A DNA stretch of 15,213 nucleotides from an uncultured Actinomycetes bacterium (GTDB lineage Bacteria; Actinomycetota; Actinomycetes; S36-B12): the NCBI GenBank assembly GCA_913061025.1, contig CAJXUJ010000018.1:1-15213 (forward strand). The letters are read 5' to 3'. The notes beneath the pieces are model-generated. The model saw only the letters and a program-made list of their open reading frames with translations, did no database searches and was not told the origin of the DNA. The position numbers were made by a program, and so were the translations under genes. Positions within the stretch are counted from its first letter, which is position 1. Every line of letters begins with the position of its first letter. Positions 1-7,800 of this stretch are shown here, in pieces.

Positions 1-56
1 CAGGACAGCGGACTTTGAATCCGTCAACGGAGGTTCGAATCCTCCCCGGGGAGCCA
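1..56 (+). tRNA. tRNA-Gln (anticodon TTG), 5' end cut off by the window
   Basis: The 3' part of a tRNA is visible. The anticodon stem is 8-12 paired with 20-24, with a seven-base loop at 13-19 and anticodon TTG at 15-17, which reads the Gln codon CAA. The T stem is GGAGG/CCTCC with loop TTCGAAT, ending at 45. The 3' acceptor strand CCGGGGA is at 46-52, the discriminator G at 53 and an encoded CCA at 54-56. The 5' acceptor strand and most of the D arm lie outside the window. It precedes glmU by 61 bases. Confidence 0.93.
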
Positions 57-59
57 GAT

Positions 60-102
60 CATGGGGCTCACGAGAATCAGGCTGCGACGGCCTAGCCCCA
101 TG
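60..102 (+). terminator. Hairpin between tRNA-Gln and glmU
   Basis: A perfect nine-base inverted repeat pairs 60-68 (CATGGGGCT) with 94-102 (AGCCCCATG). A second, four-base stem lies inside it (79-82 with 90-93) and stacks on the 3' strand. No T-tract follows, so it could be a non-canonical terminator, a tRNA trailer structure or part of the glmU leader. Both ATG codons in the glmU frame upstream of GTG 118 (at 61 and 100) lie in this stem, which argues against their use as starts. The pairing is seen; the role is inferred. Confidence 0.4.
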
Positions 103-117
103 CGCAAAGATGGCGCC

Positions 118-1599
118 GTGACGAAGCGCCCTTCCGCTGTGATCATCCTGGCCGCGGGGGAAGGCAAGCGGATGAAGTCCGCACTCCCCAAAGTCCTGCA
201 CCCGATCGCGGGACGTTCGCTCGTCGGCCACGTGATCGAAGCCGCCGCCCACCTTGAGCCCGAACACGTCATGGTGGTGGTTGGGCACGGTCGTGACCTC
301 GTGGTCGAGCATCTCGCCGAAGTGGCGCCCTGGGTTCTGACGGTGGTGCAAGAAGAGCAACTCGGTACCGGTCACGCGGTGCGCATTGCGTTGGAGGATC
401 TGCTTGGCCGGGGTGCCACCATCGATGGGCCCGTCGTCGTTCTTACCGGAGATACGCCACTGCTGACGGGCGAGACGCTCTCGGGAATGGTGGCCGAGCA
501 TGACTCTGCGTGCACAGTTCTCACAGCACGGGTCCCTGACCCCACCGGCTATGGCCGGATTATTCGCGTCGATGATGCGGTTTCGGCGATCATCGAAGAA
601 CGAGACGCCACCGATGCTCAGCGCAGCATCGATGAAATCAACTCGGGGATGTATGCATTCGACGCAGCCTTGCTGGGAGCGAGTCTGGGCAAGCTCGGCT
701 CAGATAACTCCCAGGGTGAGGAGTACCTGACGGATGTGATCGGGCTGCTCACGGCCGATGGTCATCGCGTGCAGGCGCACATCGCTCCCGACGCCGATGA
801 CATTCGTGGAGTCAACGATCGTGCCCAACTTGCCGACGCCGCGGCGATCATGCGCGATCGCATCAACCTCCGCTGGATGCGTGACGGCGTCACGATGGCC
901 GATCCGGCGAGCGTCTGGATCGATGTGGACGTCGAACTCGAGCCGGACGTCACCCTGTTGCCGCAAACAATCCTTCGTGGACCAACCGCCATTGCCTCTG
1001 GAGCCCGTGTGGGTCCGGGAACCACGTTGGTCTCGTGCGAGGTCGGTGCCGATTCCGAAGTGATCCACACCTGGGCAGAACTCGCGGTGATCGGGGATAA
1101 CGCCCAGGTGGGTCCGTTCACCTACCTGCGACCGGGTGCCCAGTTGGGTGATGGCGCGAAGGCGGGTGCGTACGTCGAGATCAAGAACTCCACGGTGGGT
1201 GACCGCGCGAAGGTGCCGCACCTGTCCTACGTGGGCGACGCCGAGATCGGCGAGGGGACCAACATCGGGGCGGCGACGGTTTTTGTGAATTACGACGGCC
1301 GGGACAAGCACCGAACCGTCGTGGGACGCGACGTTCGGGTGGGAAGCGATTCGATGCTCGTCGCTCCGGTGGAGATCGGTGACGGTGCCTACACCGCGGC
1401 GGGTTCGGTGATCACCGACAACGTCCCGCCGGGAGCGATGGCCGTCGGCCGCGCTCGCCAGCGGAACATCGAAGGATGGGTTGAGCGGCGCAGGCCGGAC
1501 TCCTCATCGGCGGCCGCGGCGAGGGCGGCGGCTCCATCGAATGAAGCATCTGACAGGGTTACCAATGTCGATTCGACGGATTCCTTCCGGGAGGAATGA
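118..1599 (+). CDS. glmU: Bifunctional UDP-N-acetylglucosamine pyrophosphorylase / glucosamine-1-phosphate N-acetyltransferase
   Basis: GlmU acetylates glucosamine-1-phosphate and then couples it to UTP, giving UDP-GlcNAc for peptidoglycan and other glycans in the cytoplasm. The N-terminal nucleotidyltransferase half has LAAGEGKRM (residues 11-19), QLGTGHA (81-87), GDTPLL (111-116) and EINSGMYAF (173-181). The C-terminal half is a left-handed beta-helix of hexapeptide repeats, with the probable catalytic His at 368 (VPHLSYVGDAEIG). Residues after about 455 form a polar, probably disordered tail. The frame is open from ATG 61, but I chose GTG 118: it starts just before the conserved LAAGEGKRM strand, gives 493 residues (close to the mycobacterial protein), and the upstream ATGs lie in a hairpin. 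No strong ribosome binding site is visible. The stop abuts the prs start, so the two genes are probably co-transcribed. Confidence 0.96.
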   Translation: MTKRPSAVIILAAGEGKRMKSALPKVLHPIAGRSLVGHVIEAAAHLEPEHVMVVVGHGRDLVVEHLAEVAPWVLTVVQEEQLGTGHAVRIALEDLLGRGATIDGPVVVLTGDTPLLTGETLSGMVAEHDSACTVLTARVPDPTGYGRIIRVDDAVSAIIEERDATDAQRSIDEINSGMYAFDAALLGASLGKLGSDNSQGEEYLTDVIGLLTADGHRVQAHIAPDADDIRGVNDRAQLADAAAIMRDRINLRWMRDGVTMADPASVWIDVDVELEPDVTLLPQTILRGPTAIASGARVGPGTTLVSCEVGADSEVIHTWAELAVIGDNAQVGPFTYLRPGAQLGDGAKAGAYVEIKNSTVGDRAKVPHLSYVGDAEIGEGTNIGAATVFVNYDGRDKHRTVVGRDVRVGSDSMLVAPVEIGDGAYTAAGSVITDNVPPGAMAVGRARQRNIEGWVERRRPDSSSAAAARAAAPSNEASDRVTNVDSTDSFREE

Positions 1600-2598
1600 G
1601 TGGCCGAGAAGTCCGTACCCACGCAAAAGCGACTGGTTCTGCTGAGCGGACGCTCGCATCCCGAACTCGCCGAATCGGTGGCCGATGAGCTCGGTATCGC
1701 GCTGTCACCCACATTGGCGTACGACTTCGCCAACGGCGAGATATTCATTCGCTTCCGTGAGTCGGTGCGTGGCACCGATGCATTCGTCCTGCAAAGCCAC
1801 ACCACACCGATCAACAAGTGGATCATGGAACAACTCATCATGATCGACGCATTGAAGCGGGCATCCGCCAAGCGGATCACGGTGATCGTTCCGTTCTACG
1901 GCTACGCACGTCAGGACAAGAAGCACCGTGGTCGCGAGCCGATCTCGGCACGTTTGATGGCCGATCTGTTCAAGTCGGCTGGCGCCGACCGACTCATGAC
2001 GGTCGATCTGCACACCTCGCAGATCCAGGGCTTCTTCGACGGACCGGTCGATCACCTCTTCGCGCTGCCTCTGCTCGCGGAGCACGTGTCCTCGCGGGTC
2101 TCCACCGATGAGATCACTGTCGTCTCGCCGGATGCCGGTCGCGTGCGCGTGGCTGAGCGGTGGACCGATGTCCTCGGTGCGCCACTGGCGATCATTCACA
2201 AGCGACGCGATCCGGATGTGCCGAACCAGGTACGTGTCTTCGAAGTGGTCGGTGACGTCAAGGATCGCGTTTGCGTAGTGGTCGACGACATGATCGACAC
2301 CGGCGGAACCATCGTGAAGGCGGCCGAGACGCTTTTCGAAAACGGTGCGAAGGATGTCATCGTCGCCGCCACGCACGGAATCCTGAGCGATCCGGCCAAG
2401 GAACGACTCCAGCAGTCGCGGATCTCCGAGGTTGTCGTCACCGACACCCTGCCGATTCCCGAGGAGCGTCAGTTCGAGAAGTTAACCGTGCTGTCGATCG
2501 CTCCGATCCTGGCCACGGCCATCAACGAGGTCTTCACCGATGGTTCCGTTACCTCGATGTTCGAGCCGGCCACAGCGGACGAAGCTTCCTCGCACTAG
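1600..2598 (+). CDS. prs: Ribose-phosphate pyrophosphokinase (PRPP synthetase)
   Basis: This enzyme makes 5-phosphoribosyl-1-pyrophosphate from ribose-5-phosphate and ATP, the precursor for nucleotides, His, Trp and NAD, and in actinobacteria for decaprenylphosphoryl arabinose. The 332 residues match the class I family. Visible motifs are the early FANGEIFIRF (43-52), the ATP flexible loop YGYARQDKKHRGREP (100-114), DLHTSQIQGFFD (136-147), KRRD (201-204) and the PRPP-binding loop VVDDMIDTGGT (227-237). The C-terminal INEVFTDGSVTSMF is also typical. The start is GTG 1600, directly after the glmU stop, with GGGAGGA at 1590-1596 as a good ribosome binding site inside the end of glmU. The glmU-prs pairing is a widely conserved bacterial arrangement. 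The coding sequence is intact. Confidence 0.97.
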   Translation: MAEKSVPTQKRLVLLSGRSHPELAESVADELGIALSPTLAYDFANGEIFIRFRESVRGTDAFVLQSHTTPINKWIMEQLIMIDALKRASAKRITVIVPFYGYARQDKKHRGREPISARLMADLFKSAGADRLMTVDLHTSQIQGFFDGPVDHLFALPLLAEHVSSRVSTDEITVVSPDAGRVRVAERWTDVLGAPLAIIHKRRDPDVPNQVRVFEVVGDVKDRVCVVVDDMIDTGGTIVKAAETLFENGAKDVIVAATHGILSDPAKERLQQSRISEVVVTDTLPIPEERQFEKLTVLSIAPILATAINEVFTDGSVTSMFEPATADEASSH

Positions 2599-2627
2599 CA
2601 CGGTTCACCGGGGTGGTGAAGGAAGCT
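2583..2627 (+). terminator. Two-part hairpin across the prs stop codon
   Basis: An outer stem pairs AGCTTCC (2583-2589) with GGAAGCT (2621-2627). An inner stem pairs TTCACC (2604-2609) with GGTGAA (2615-2620). The two 3' strands are contiguous, so they could stack, leaving a 14-base bulge that holds the prs stop. No T-tract follows. It may act as a 3' end or mRNA stability structure for glmU-prs; this role is inferred from position only. Confidence 0.4.
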
Positions 2628-2792
2628 CCATCGCCTCCCCCTACACTTTCGAAGTCCTCGGCGAGGGAGACCGGTCCTACAGGGCAGGTCGCCGTGATCG
2701 ACGCGGGTGGTGCCACCTGACGTCTGTCCGCACCCCCGCGAGGCATCCGCAAACAGCGTGCGACCGCACGCGCATGGACCGAGGAGAGACCC
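2628..2792 (+). promoter_or_regulatory. rplY upstream region: weak -10 candidate, structured leader and RBS
   Basis: This is the rest of the prs-rplY gap and holds no convincing gene. TACACT at 2642-2647 fits an actinobacterial sigma-70-type -10 box (TANNNT), but I see no good -35 at 17-18 bases upstream. Short inverted repeats follow: GGTG/CACC at 2706-2717, and a clean six-pair stem GCGTGC/GCACGC with loop GACC at 2756-2771. The ribosome binding site GAGGAGA (2781-2787) sits 5 bases before the GTG start at 2793. If the -10 is real, the leader would be about 140 bases long, which is room for regulation. Confidence 0.3.
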
Positions 2793-3362
2793 GTGACGAA
2801 CGTCGAGATCACCGCTGAGCCCCGTACCGACTTTGGCAAGGGTGCAGCCCGCCGGCTTCGTCGCTCGGGCAACATCCCCGCCGTGATCTACGGCTCCGGC
2901 ATGGAGTTGACCCATGTCGCCCTCGACGAGCACTCCATCGACCTCGCACTCCGTAAGCCCCGCGTTGTTCTCAATGTCACTTACGGCGGCACCGTCTACC
3001 TGACCAAGCCGCGCGACGTTCAGCGTGATCCGGTGAAGCGCAACCTCGAGCACGTGGACCTCGTCATCATCACCAAGCAGGAAGCGGCGATCCGTACCTC
3101 CTACGCGGATGCCGTCGCCAAGGCCGAGATTGCTGCCGCCGAAGCCGGCTACGACGCGGCCTCGGTCATCATGGCGCTCGAGGAAGCCGTCGCCCGCGGT
3201 GAGGATCCGCTCGAGGCGGTCGATCATGCGGTCGAGGATGTCAAGAACAAGGCCCAGGAGATGGCAGCCGCCGCTGCTGCTCGCGAAGCTGCTCGTGCGG
3301 AATCTGATGCCGAGGCCGCAGCCGAGGCCGCTGAGACCGCTGGAGAAGCCGCCTCCGAGTAA
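2793..3362 (+). CDS. rplY: Large ribosomal subunit protein bL25 (RplY/Ctc) with an atypical C-terminal helical domain
   Basis: bL25 binds 5S rRNA in the large ribosomal subunit. Residues 1-95 form the standard L25 domain: RTDFGKGAARRLRRSGNIPA (11-30), VIYG (31-34) and the RDVQRDPVKRNLEHVDL region (74-90). In the Ctc/TL5-type actinobacterial protein I recall, this is followed by a beta-rich domain of about 90 residues and a short acidic tail. Here residues 96-189 are instead almost entirely helix-forming and rich in Ala and Glu, with a short GYDAASVIMALEEAV segment (119-133) and a tail of Ala/Glu repeats. The frame stays open to TAA with no break, so this looks like a real variant rather than a frameshift. 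The GTG start has a strong ribosome binding site. pth follows after 24 bases. Confidence 0.88.
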   Translation: MTNVEITAEPRTDFGKGAARRLRRSGNIPAVIYGSGMELTHVALDEHSIDLALRKPRVVLNVTYGGTVYLTKPRDVQRDPVKRNLEHVDLVIITKQEAAIRTSYADAVAKAEIAAAEAGYDAASVIMALEEAVARGEDPLEAVDHAVEDVKNKAQEMAAAAAAREAARAESDAEAAAEAAETAGEAASE

Positions 3363-3386
3363 TACGCCCTCGCGCGAGTTTCGACC

Positions 3387-4010
3387 GTGTCCGATCCCTG
3401 GCTGATCGTCGGTCTGGGCAACCCCGGACCCGAGTACGCGGCTACCCGGCACAACATCGGAGCGATGGCCGTGGAGGCTATGGCCTCTGGATGCTCGTCG
3501 AAACTGTCTCGTCACAAGAAGGTTCTCGGACTCGTTGCCGAGACGCATCTCGGTTTTCCCGGTGATCGCGTTTCGGTCGTGTTGTGCGCGCCGCTTTCCT
3601 ATATGAACGAAAGCGGCGGACCGGTGAAGGCCGCAATGTCCTTCTATCGAATTCCACCGGAGCGACTCGTGGTCTTGCACGATGAACTCGACATCGATTT
3701 CACCGCCCTTCGGTTGAAGAAGGGCGGCGGCGACGGTGGACACAACGGGCTGAAGAGCATCCGTCGGTCGATCGGGACCGGTGATTACTACCGGGTTCGG
3801 CTCGGAATCGGACGTCCACCGGGCAGGCAAGCGCCGGCGGACTTCGTCCTGCAGGCATTCTCCGGTTCGCAACGAACCGAACTTCCGGGCTTCCTGGACC
3901 GTGCTGGGGAAGCCGTGGAGACCCTCGTTCGTCGTGGACTCGAAGTGGCGCAGAATGAGTTCAACGCGAATCCGTCCGGCGGCGGAGAAGGTAGTGGAGG
4001 AAACCCATGA
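3387..4010 (+). CDS. pth: Peptidyl-tRNA hydrolase
   Basis: Pth cleaves the ester bond of peptidyl-tRNAs that drop off ribosomes, freeing tRNA in the cytoplasm. The 207 residues carry the whole family signature: VGLGNPGPEYAATRHNIG (8-25) with catalytic His22, SYMNESGG (71-78) with Asn74, HDELDI (98-103) with Asp99, and GGGDGGHNGLKS (113-124) with Asn120. The last residues are a Gly-rich tail. The start is GTG 3387, with no strong ribosome binding site before it. The rplY-pth gap holds only a ten-base palindrome, CTCGCGCGAG (3369-3378). The stop overlaps the next start as ATGA, so cysQ translation is probably coupled to pth. The rplY-pth order is classic in actinobacteria. Confidence 0.97.
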   Translation: MSDPWLIVGLGNPGPEYAATRHNIGAMAVEAMASGCSSKLSRHKKVLGLVAETHLGFPGDRVSVVLCAPLSYMNESGGPVKAAMSFYRIPPERLVVLHDELDIDFTALRLKKGGGDGGHNGLKSIRRSIGTGDYYRVRLGIGRPPGRQAPADFVLQAFSGSQRTELPGFLDRAGEAVETLVRRGLEVAQNEFNANPSGGGEGSGGNP

Positions 4011-4825
4011 GCGACCCTCGCTCCGATGCTGAGATCTCTCGGGATATCGCGCACCAGGCCGGACAGCTACTCCTGCAGATCCGGCGAGACTTTTTTGCCG
4101 AACACGGTGAGGTGCAAGACAAGGAAACGGCCAACAAGCTTCGCGACGCAGCCGATGCTGCATCGAACGATCTGATCCTGGACTTCCTTGCTGCCGCTCG
4201 GCCTAGCGATGCCGTCCTCAGCGAAGAAGCCAAAGACGATGAAGCCCGCCTCGACTCCGATCGGGTGTGGATCGTCGATCCGCTGGATGGGACCTGGGAG
4301 TACGGCCAAAACCGGCGTGACTTTGCCGTCCACGTTGCCCTCTGGGCGGGTGGCGAGTTGCACGCGTGCTCGGTGGATCTACCGGCCCAGGAATTGGCGC
4401 GCACGGTCCTCGACTCGACTAGCGAACTTACGTTGGATTCGTCGCGACCGGTACGCATCGTGGCGTCGCGGAGTCGTCCTCCGGCGACATTGGATGCGAC
4501 CTGTGCGGCCTTGGCGCGGATCCTGCGCGAAACGGGAATCAACGAGCACGGTGTCGAGATCGTTGACGTTGGCTCGGTTGGTGCCAAGGTGAACGAGATC
4601 CTCAGCGGCCGTGCCGATGCCTACGTTCACGACACTGGCTTCTACGAGTGGGACGTGGCCGCGCCGTACGGAGTCGCACGGCACTACGGACTCGAGTGCT
4701 CCAACATCGTCGGTGAGCCCATCACCTTCAATCACATGCCGCCGTACGTCAACAACCTCGTTGTGGCCCATCCGATGCTCTACCCGCACCTGATGAACGC
4801 GTTGTCGGAGGCGTCTGCAACGTGA
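4007..4825 (+). CDS. cysQ: CysQ-type 3'(2'),5'-bisphosphate nucleotidase (inositol monophosphatase superfamily)
   Basis: This family removes phosphate from pAp, the by-product of sulfate activation; mycobacterial CysQ also acts on sugar and inositol phosphates. The sequence has the superfamily metal-binding set: Glu73-Glu74 (LSEEAK), DPLDGT at 91-96 and YEWDVAAP at 213-220. The stretch DSDRVWIVDPLDGTWEYG (83-100) and the following RRDFAVHVALW (103-113) resemble CysQ more than SuhB-type inositol phosphatases, so pAp is the favoured substrate. The ATG overlaps the pth stop by 4 bases, with GTGGAGG at 3994-4000 as ribosome binding site. The end overlaps the mfd start as GTGA. No sulfate assimilation genes are nearby, so the context does not confirm the substrate. 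The alternative is a general inositol or fructose phosphatase. Confidence 0.83.
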   Translation: MSDPRSDAEISRDIAHQAGQLLLQIRRDFFAEHGEVQDKETANKLRDAADAASNDLILDFLAAARPSDAVLSEEAKDDEARLDSDRVWIVDPLDGTWEYGQNRRDFAVHVALWAGGELHACSVDLPAQELARTVLDSTSELTLDSSRPVRIVASRSRPPATLDATCAALARILRETGINEHGVEIVDVGSVGAKVNEILSGRADAYVHDTGFYEWDVAAPYGVARHYGLECSNIVGEPITFNHMPPYVNNLVVAHPMLYPHLMNALSEASAT

Positions 4826-7800
4826 GCCTTCAAGGGCTGAATCAACTGCTCGATCGGTATCCACCGATCATTCGCATCGGTGAACTCGCCGCCGATTCCT
4901 CGGCCGAACTGATCGACGTCCATTCGCTCGCCGCCGCGCATCCACTTGTTGTGGCGACGATCCGTCGCTCGTCGGATGCACCGGTGCTCGTGCTCACCGC
5001 AACGGGATCGGGAGCAGACTCGCTGGCGGCCTCGCTCTCGGATTTCCTCCCGGATAGTCGAATCGCCACCTTCCCTTCGTGGGAGACGTTGCCCCACGAA
5101 CGGTTATCGCCGTCACTCGACACGGTCGGTCGACGCACCCGGGTGCTGCGCCGCTTGGCGCATCCGAACGAGGACGACGAACTTCTGCAACCCATCGACA
5201 TCGTCGTCGCATCCGTCCGGGCCGCACTTCAACCGGTGATGCGTGCCATCGCCGAGGCCGAGCCCGTACGGCTGCGGGAAGGTGACTCCGCGGTTCTCAC
5301 CGAGGTGGTCGACAGGTTGGTCGAGTTGGGTTACGAACGCGTCGACCTCGTCGAGCGTCGTGGGCAGGTGGCCGTCCGCGGTGGCATCGTCGACGTTTTT
5401 CCCTCGACGGAGGAACACGCTGTCCGGGTGGAGTTTTGGGGGGATGAGGTCGATGGAATCCGCTATTTCGCGGTAGCCGATCAACGATCACTCGAGCCGG
5501 TGTCCCACGGATTGCTCGCAACCCCCGTTCGCGAATTGCTCCTCACCGACGAGGTCCGGGCTCGAGCTAGGGAATTGGCCACCCACGTTCCGGGGATTGC
5601 GGATATGTGTGGGCAGATCGCGGAAGGAGTCGCGGTCGAGGGCATGGAGTCACTCAGTGCGCTGTTCGACTCGGAGATGAGCACCCTCGTGGAGTACCTC
5701 CCGCGCGGATCGCAGGTGGCGGTCAGCGAACCCGAACGTGTTTCCACGAGGGCTGCTGACGTTCTCCGAACGGCCGAGGAGTTCCTGGAAGCCGGATGGC
5801 ACAGCGCCGCAGTTGGCGCCGATGTTCCAATCGATATCGAACCGGCGGCGTACCGAACGCTCCCGGAACTGCAGGCGATCGCCGTTGCTCGGGGGTGTGG
5901 TTGGTGGGAGCTAAACCCGTTGCGCAGCCCCGACCCGGACGTTGACCTTGGCGCTTCGGTGCCAGAGGACTACCGCGGGGAAGCCGAAGTTGCCTTCTCC
6001 GACTTTCGAGGGTGGTTGGCAGAAGGCCGGACCGTTGTCGTCACCGCCAACGGCAAAGGACCGCTGGAGCGATTGGCCGAGGAAATGGCCGGGGTGGATC
6101 TCTCAGCGCGAGTCGAGGCCGACCCCGACCTCGATTCCCCAGGTGTCGTGCATCTGGTGCGCAGTCACCTGTCGCGGGGCTTCGTACTGCCCGAACTTGC
6201 GGTTGTCACCGAGACCGATCTGCTGGGCCAGCGATCCACCGGCAAGGACACGTCCAAGCTGCCGAGCAGGCGCCGCAAGACGATCGATCCCCTAACGCTC
6301 AAGGCTGGGGATTTCGTGGTGCACGAGCAACACGGAGTGGGCAAGTACATCGAGATGATCCGTCGCACCGTCCAGGGAGCCGAGCGCGAATACCTGATCA
6401 TCGAATACGCACCGAGCAAACGGGGGCAGCCGGCGGATCGACTCTTCCTGCCGATGGATCAACTCGATCTCATCACCCGCTACGTGGGCGGCGAATCACC
6501 CAGCCTGCACCGCCTCGGTGGAAGTGACTGGGCGAAGACCAAAGGACGCGCGCGCAAGGCGGTGCGCCAGATTGCTGGCGAATTGGTGCGGCTGTATGCC
6601 GCTCGCCAAGCGAGCACAGGTCACGCGTTCGCCCCGGACACTCCCTGGCAGGGAGAGCTCGAGGATGCGTTCGAGTACGTCGAGACACCCGATCAGCTCG
6701 CCTGCATCGATGAAGTGAAGCGGGACATGGAGCGCGTGACGCCGATGGATCGGTTGATCTGTGGTGACGTTGGCTACGGCAAGACGGAGATTGCGGTGCG
6801 CGCCGCATTCAAGGCGGTCCAGGACGGAAAGCAGGTTGCCGTTCTCGTTCCCACGACGTTGCTGGTTCAGCAGCACCTATCGACGTTGTCCGAGCGATAT
6901 GCGGCATTTCCTATTCGGGTGGCCGCCCTTTCTCGATTCACCTCGGATAAGGAGCGCAAGGAGACCCTCCAAGGGATCACCGATGGCTCGGTCGACATCG
7001 TCATCGGTACTCATCGACTCCTCACCCCCGAAGTCAGATTCAAAGACCTCGGCCTGGTGATCATCGATGAGGAACAGCGATTCGGTGTGGAACACAAGGA
7101 GCACCTGAAAGCTCTACGTGCCAACGTGGATGTCCTAGCGATGAGCGCGACCCCCATCCCTCGAACATTGGAGATGGCGGTGACCGGGATCCGTGAGATG
7201 TCGGTGATCCAGACGCCACCGGAGGAACGGCATCCGGTGCTCACCTACGTCGGGCCCTACGACGATAAGCAAATCACCGCCGCCATTCGCCGTGAGTTGC
7301 TCCGTGACGGTCAAGTCTTCTTCGTCCATAACAGGGTCGAGTCGATCGATCGCGCGGCCAAGCGTGTGCAGGACCTGGTACCCGAAGCGCGCATCGCGGT
7401 TGCCCATGGACAGATGCCCGAGTCACGACTCGAGCAGGTGATCGTCGACTTCTGGAATAAGGACATCGACGTCCTCGTCTGCACCACGATCGTGGAATCG
7501 GGAATCGACATTGCGAACGCCAATACGTTGATCGTCGATCGCGCGGACACCTTTGGCCTGTCCCAGCTCCACCAATTACGTGGCCGAGTCGGACGCAGTC
7601 GCGAGCGCGCCTACGCCTACCTGCTCTACGACCCGAACAAGCCGCTCACCGAAACCGCCCACGAAAGACTCGCCACGATCGCTCAGCGGACGGACCTTGG
7701 CTCGGGCATGCAGATCGCGATGAAGGACCTCGAGATCCGCGGGGCGGGCAACCTGCTCGGCGGTGAGCAAAGCGGACACATCGCCGATGTCGGCTTCGAC

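Noticed and set aside
61..117. ATG 61 or ATG 100 as the glmU start
   Set aside because: Both lie in a nine-base hairpin, ATG 61 is only five bases past the tRNA end, and the extra residues are not part of the conserved GlmU N-terminus.
3078..3362. Frameshift as the cause of the odd rplY C-terminus
   Set aside because: Both other + strand frames give Arg/Pro-rich or broken products without a CTC-type domain, and the actual frame ends neatly before pth.
2595..4163. A long open frame (522 codons) on the minus strand opposite rplY and pth
   Set aside because: It is antisense to two well-supported genes, its product is Gly/Arg-rich and resembles no family I know, and such shadow frames are common in high-GC DNA.
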